Shown here piece by piece: positions 36,476-37,262 of a stretch of 37,262 bases of DNA. The stretch's first letter is position 1, and each line of letters begins with the position of its first letter. The DNA comes from an uncultured Victivallales bacterium (lineage in GTDB: Bacteria > Verrucomicrobiota > Lentisphaeria > Victivallales > UBA1829), in NCBI GenBank assembly GCA_944390795.1, contig CALXRI010000029.1, positions 1-37,262 of the forward strand. The letters run 5' to 3'. The translations under genes were made by a program, and so were the position numbers. The notes beneath the pieces are model-generated. The model was not told the origin of the DNA. It was given only the letters and a program-made list of their open reading frames with translations, and did no database searches.

Positions 36476-37213
36476 ATGAAATGCAAATGTCAACGATCTG
36501 GCGGAATGATACTGGGATCCGCATGTCGGGCGTCCGGTCTGCCTGTGTGTTGCCACTCTTCTCTGCGCGGCAGACGGAATTTCACCCTGGTGGAGCTCCT
36601 TGTCGTGGTCGCGATCATCGCGATTCTGGCGGCGCTGCTGATGCCTGTGCTGGACAAGGCCCGGAAAGCCGGACAGGCGGCTTCCTGCCAGAACAATCTG
36701 AAGCAGCAGGGACTGGCTTTCATCGCTTATGCGGACGATTACAAAGGGAACTATCCGGTGGACACTCCGGGGAAGCCGCACTTGACATGTCTGCCTCTGA
36801 GCCCCTACCTGGGGGTCAAAGGGGAAGTTGAAAACGACCACTACAATCCTCGCCTCGGATATAACGGTTCCAAGGCATTTTACTGTCCGTCGCAAGAGAA
36901 CCTGGCCGGCGGTTCGAACGTCTCGGATTACGGCGGATGGCATAAGAGATGGAACTCCAATAAGTTCGAGACCTTGAAATTTTTTCGTGTGAAACAGCCG
37001 TCAACTTGCTATCTCCGGCTTGATTCGGTTTACGGGTGGGAACCTCAATACCGCAACTGCGGCGTTGTAAATCTCACTGGCGAAGGACATATTGCCTACC
37101 GGCATTCGGATCGGAGCAACAGCCTGTTTTGGGACGGGCACGTCGGAACGTTTTCAGGGAAGAAACTGACTCTGTCGGAGGTCATGTTGAAGATGACGGT
37201 TACCTGTTATTGA
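36476..37213 (+). CDS. Pseudopilin-like protein with H-X9-DG motif, long leader
   Basis: 245 residues from ATG 36476, supported by AAGGAG 8 bases upstream. The leader is about 36 residues, unusually long and Cys-rich (C3, C5, C17, C25, C26), before [19 protein letters not shown]. Residue -1 is Asn. H210, D220 and G221 form the H-X9-DG motif. The segment after the helix ([14 protein letters not shown]) is nearly identical in DNA to the pseudopilin at 893, whereas the globular domain has diverged. Either a recent duplication with fast change in the exposed part, or gene conversion of the 5' part, would explain this. It is 40 bases upstream of the start of the next gene. Confidence 0.85.
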   Translation: MKCKCQRSGGMILGSACRASGLPVCCHSSLRGRRNFTLVELLVVVAIIAILAALLMPVLDKARKAGQAASCQNNLKQQGLAFIAYADDYKGNYPVDTPGKPHLTCLPLSPYLGVKGEVENDHYNPRLGYNGSKAFYCPSQENLAGGSNVSDYGGWHKRWNSNKFETLKFFRVKQPSTCYLRLDSVYGWEPQYRNCGVVNLTGEGHIAYRHSDRSNSLFWDGHVGTFSGKKLTLSEVMLKMTVTCY

Positions 37214-37253
37214 AATTCAAGGGGTTATATCAATAAAAGACAAGGAGAATGCA

Positions 37254-37262
37254 ATGAAGCTG
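37254..37262 (+). CDS. First three codons of a further gene (partial)
   Basis: ATG 37254 follows AAGGAG at a good distance and encodes Met-Lys-Leu before the window ends. The same three residues begin heparinase-like copy B. By analogy with the cassette at 893-8077 the gene may be another secreted glycan-active enzyme, but three codons cannot show this. Confidence 0.55.

Overview
The window looks like chromosomal DNA of a Lentisphaerota bacterium (Victivallis-like), although no marker gene is present to prove this. The reasons are three pseudopilin-like proteins with an FTLIE/FTLVE N-terminus and the H-X9-DG motif typical of Lentisphaerae/Planctomycetes, many large polysaccharide-processing genes, moderately high GC, clear Shine-Dalgarno sites and sigma70-like promoters. 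No rRNA, tRNA, CRISPR array, insertion sequence or phage gene was seen.

Layout. (1) 1-8124: the 3' end of a heparinase II/III-like gene with its terminator, a 630-base regulatory stretch, a small upstream frame, a pseudopilin, and two tandem secreted heparinase-like paralogues ending in a near copy of the first terminator. (2) 8168-11633: an AraC regulator divergent from a GH95-like glycosidase. (3) 11652-22174: an operon led by a second pseudopilin, then a secreted CBM9-like/GH42-like enzyme split by a -1 frameshift at a T8 tract, a GHL6-like glycosidase, and a large six-hairpin-type protein of unknown activity. Its promoter shares an upstream 44-bp element with the GH95-like promoter. (4) 22287-27846: a secreted helical-repeat protein of 1789 residues. 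(5) 27836-31945, minus strand: a NagA-like deacetylase and RlmI-like methyltransferase pair, then a MarR-MATE efflux pair with a 29-bp operator-like palindrome. (6) 31986-36136: a cupin-type AraC regulator divergent from a LacZ-type GH2 enzyme. (7) 36476-end: a third pseudopilin followed by the first three codons of another gene.

The genes suggest extracellular lyase and glycosidase attack on complex glycans, with the GH95-like, GHL6-like and GH2 enzymes lacking signal peptides and probably acting in the cytoplasm, and amino-sugar catabolism through the NagA-like protein. The substrate cannot be read from the sequence. The strongest candidates for something new are the frameshift site at 14315-14357 (slippery T heptamer, 6-nt spacer, 9-bp GC-rich stem), the shared promoter element linking two glycosidase units, the pseudopilins placed ahead of glycan-enzyme genes and lacking the usual Gly at the cleavage site, and the NagA homologue with Asn in place of the catalytic Asp.
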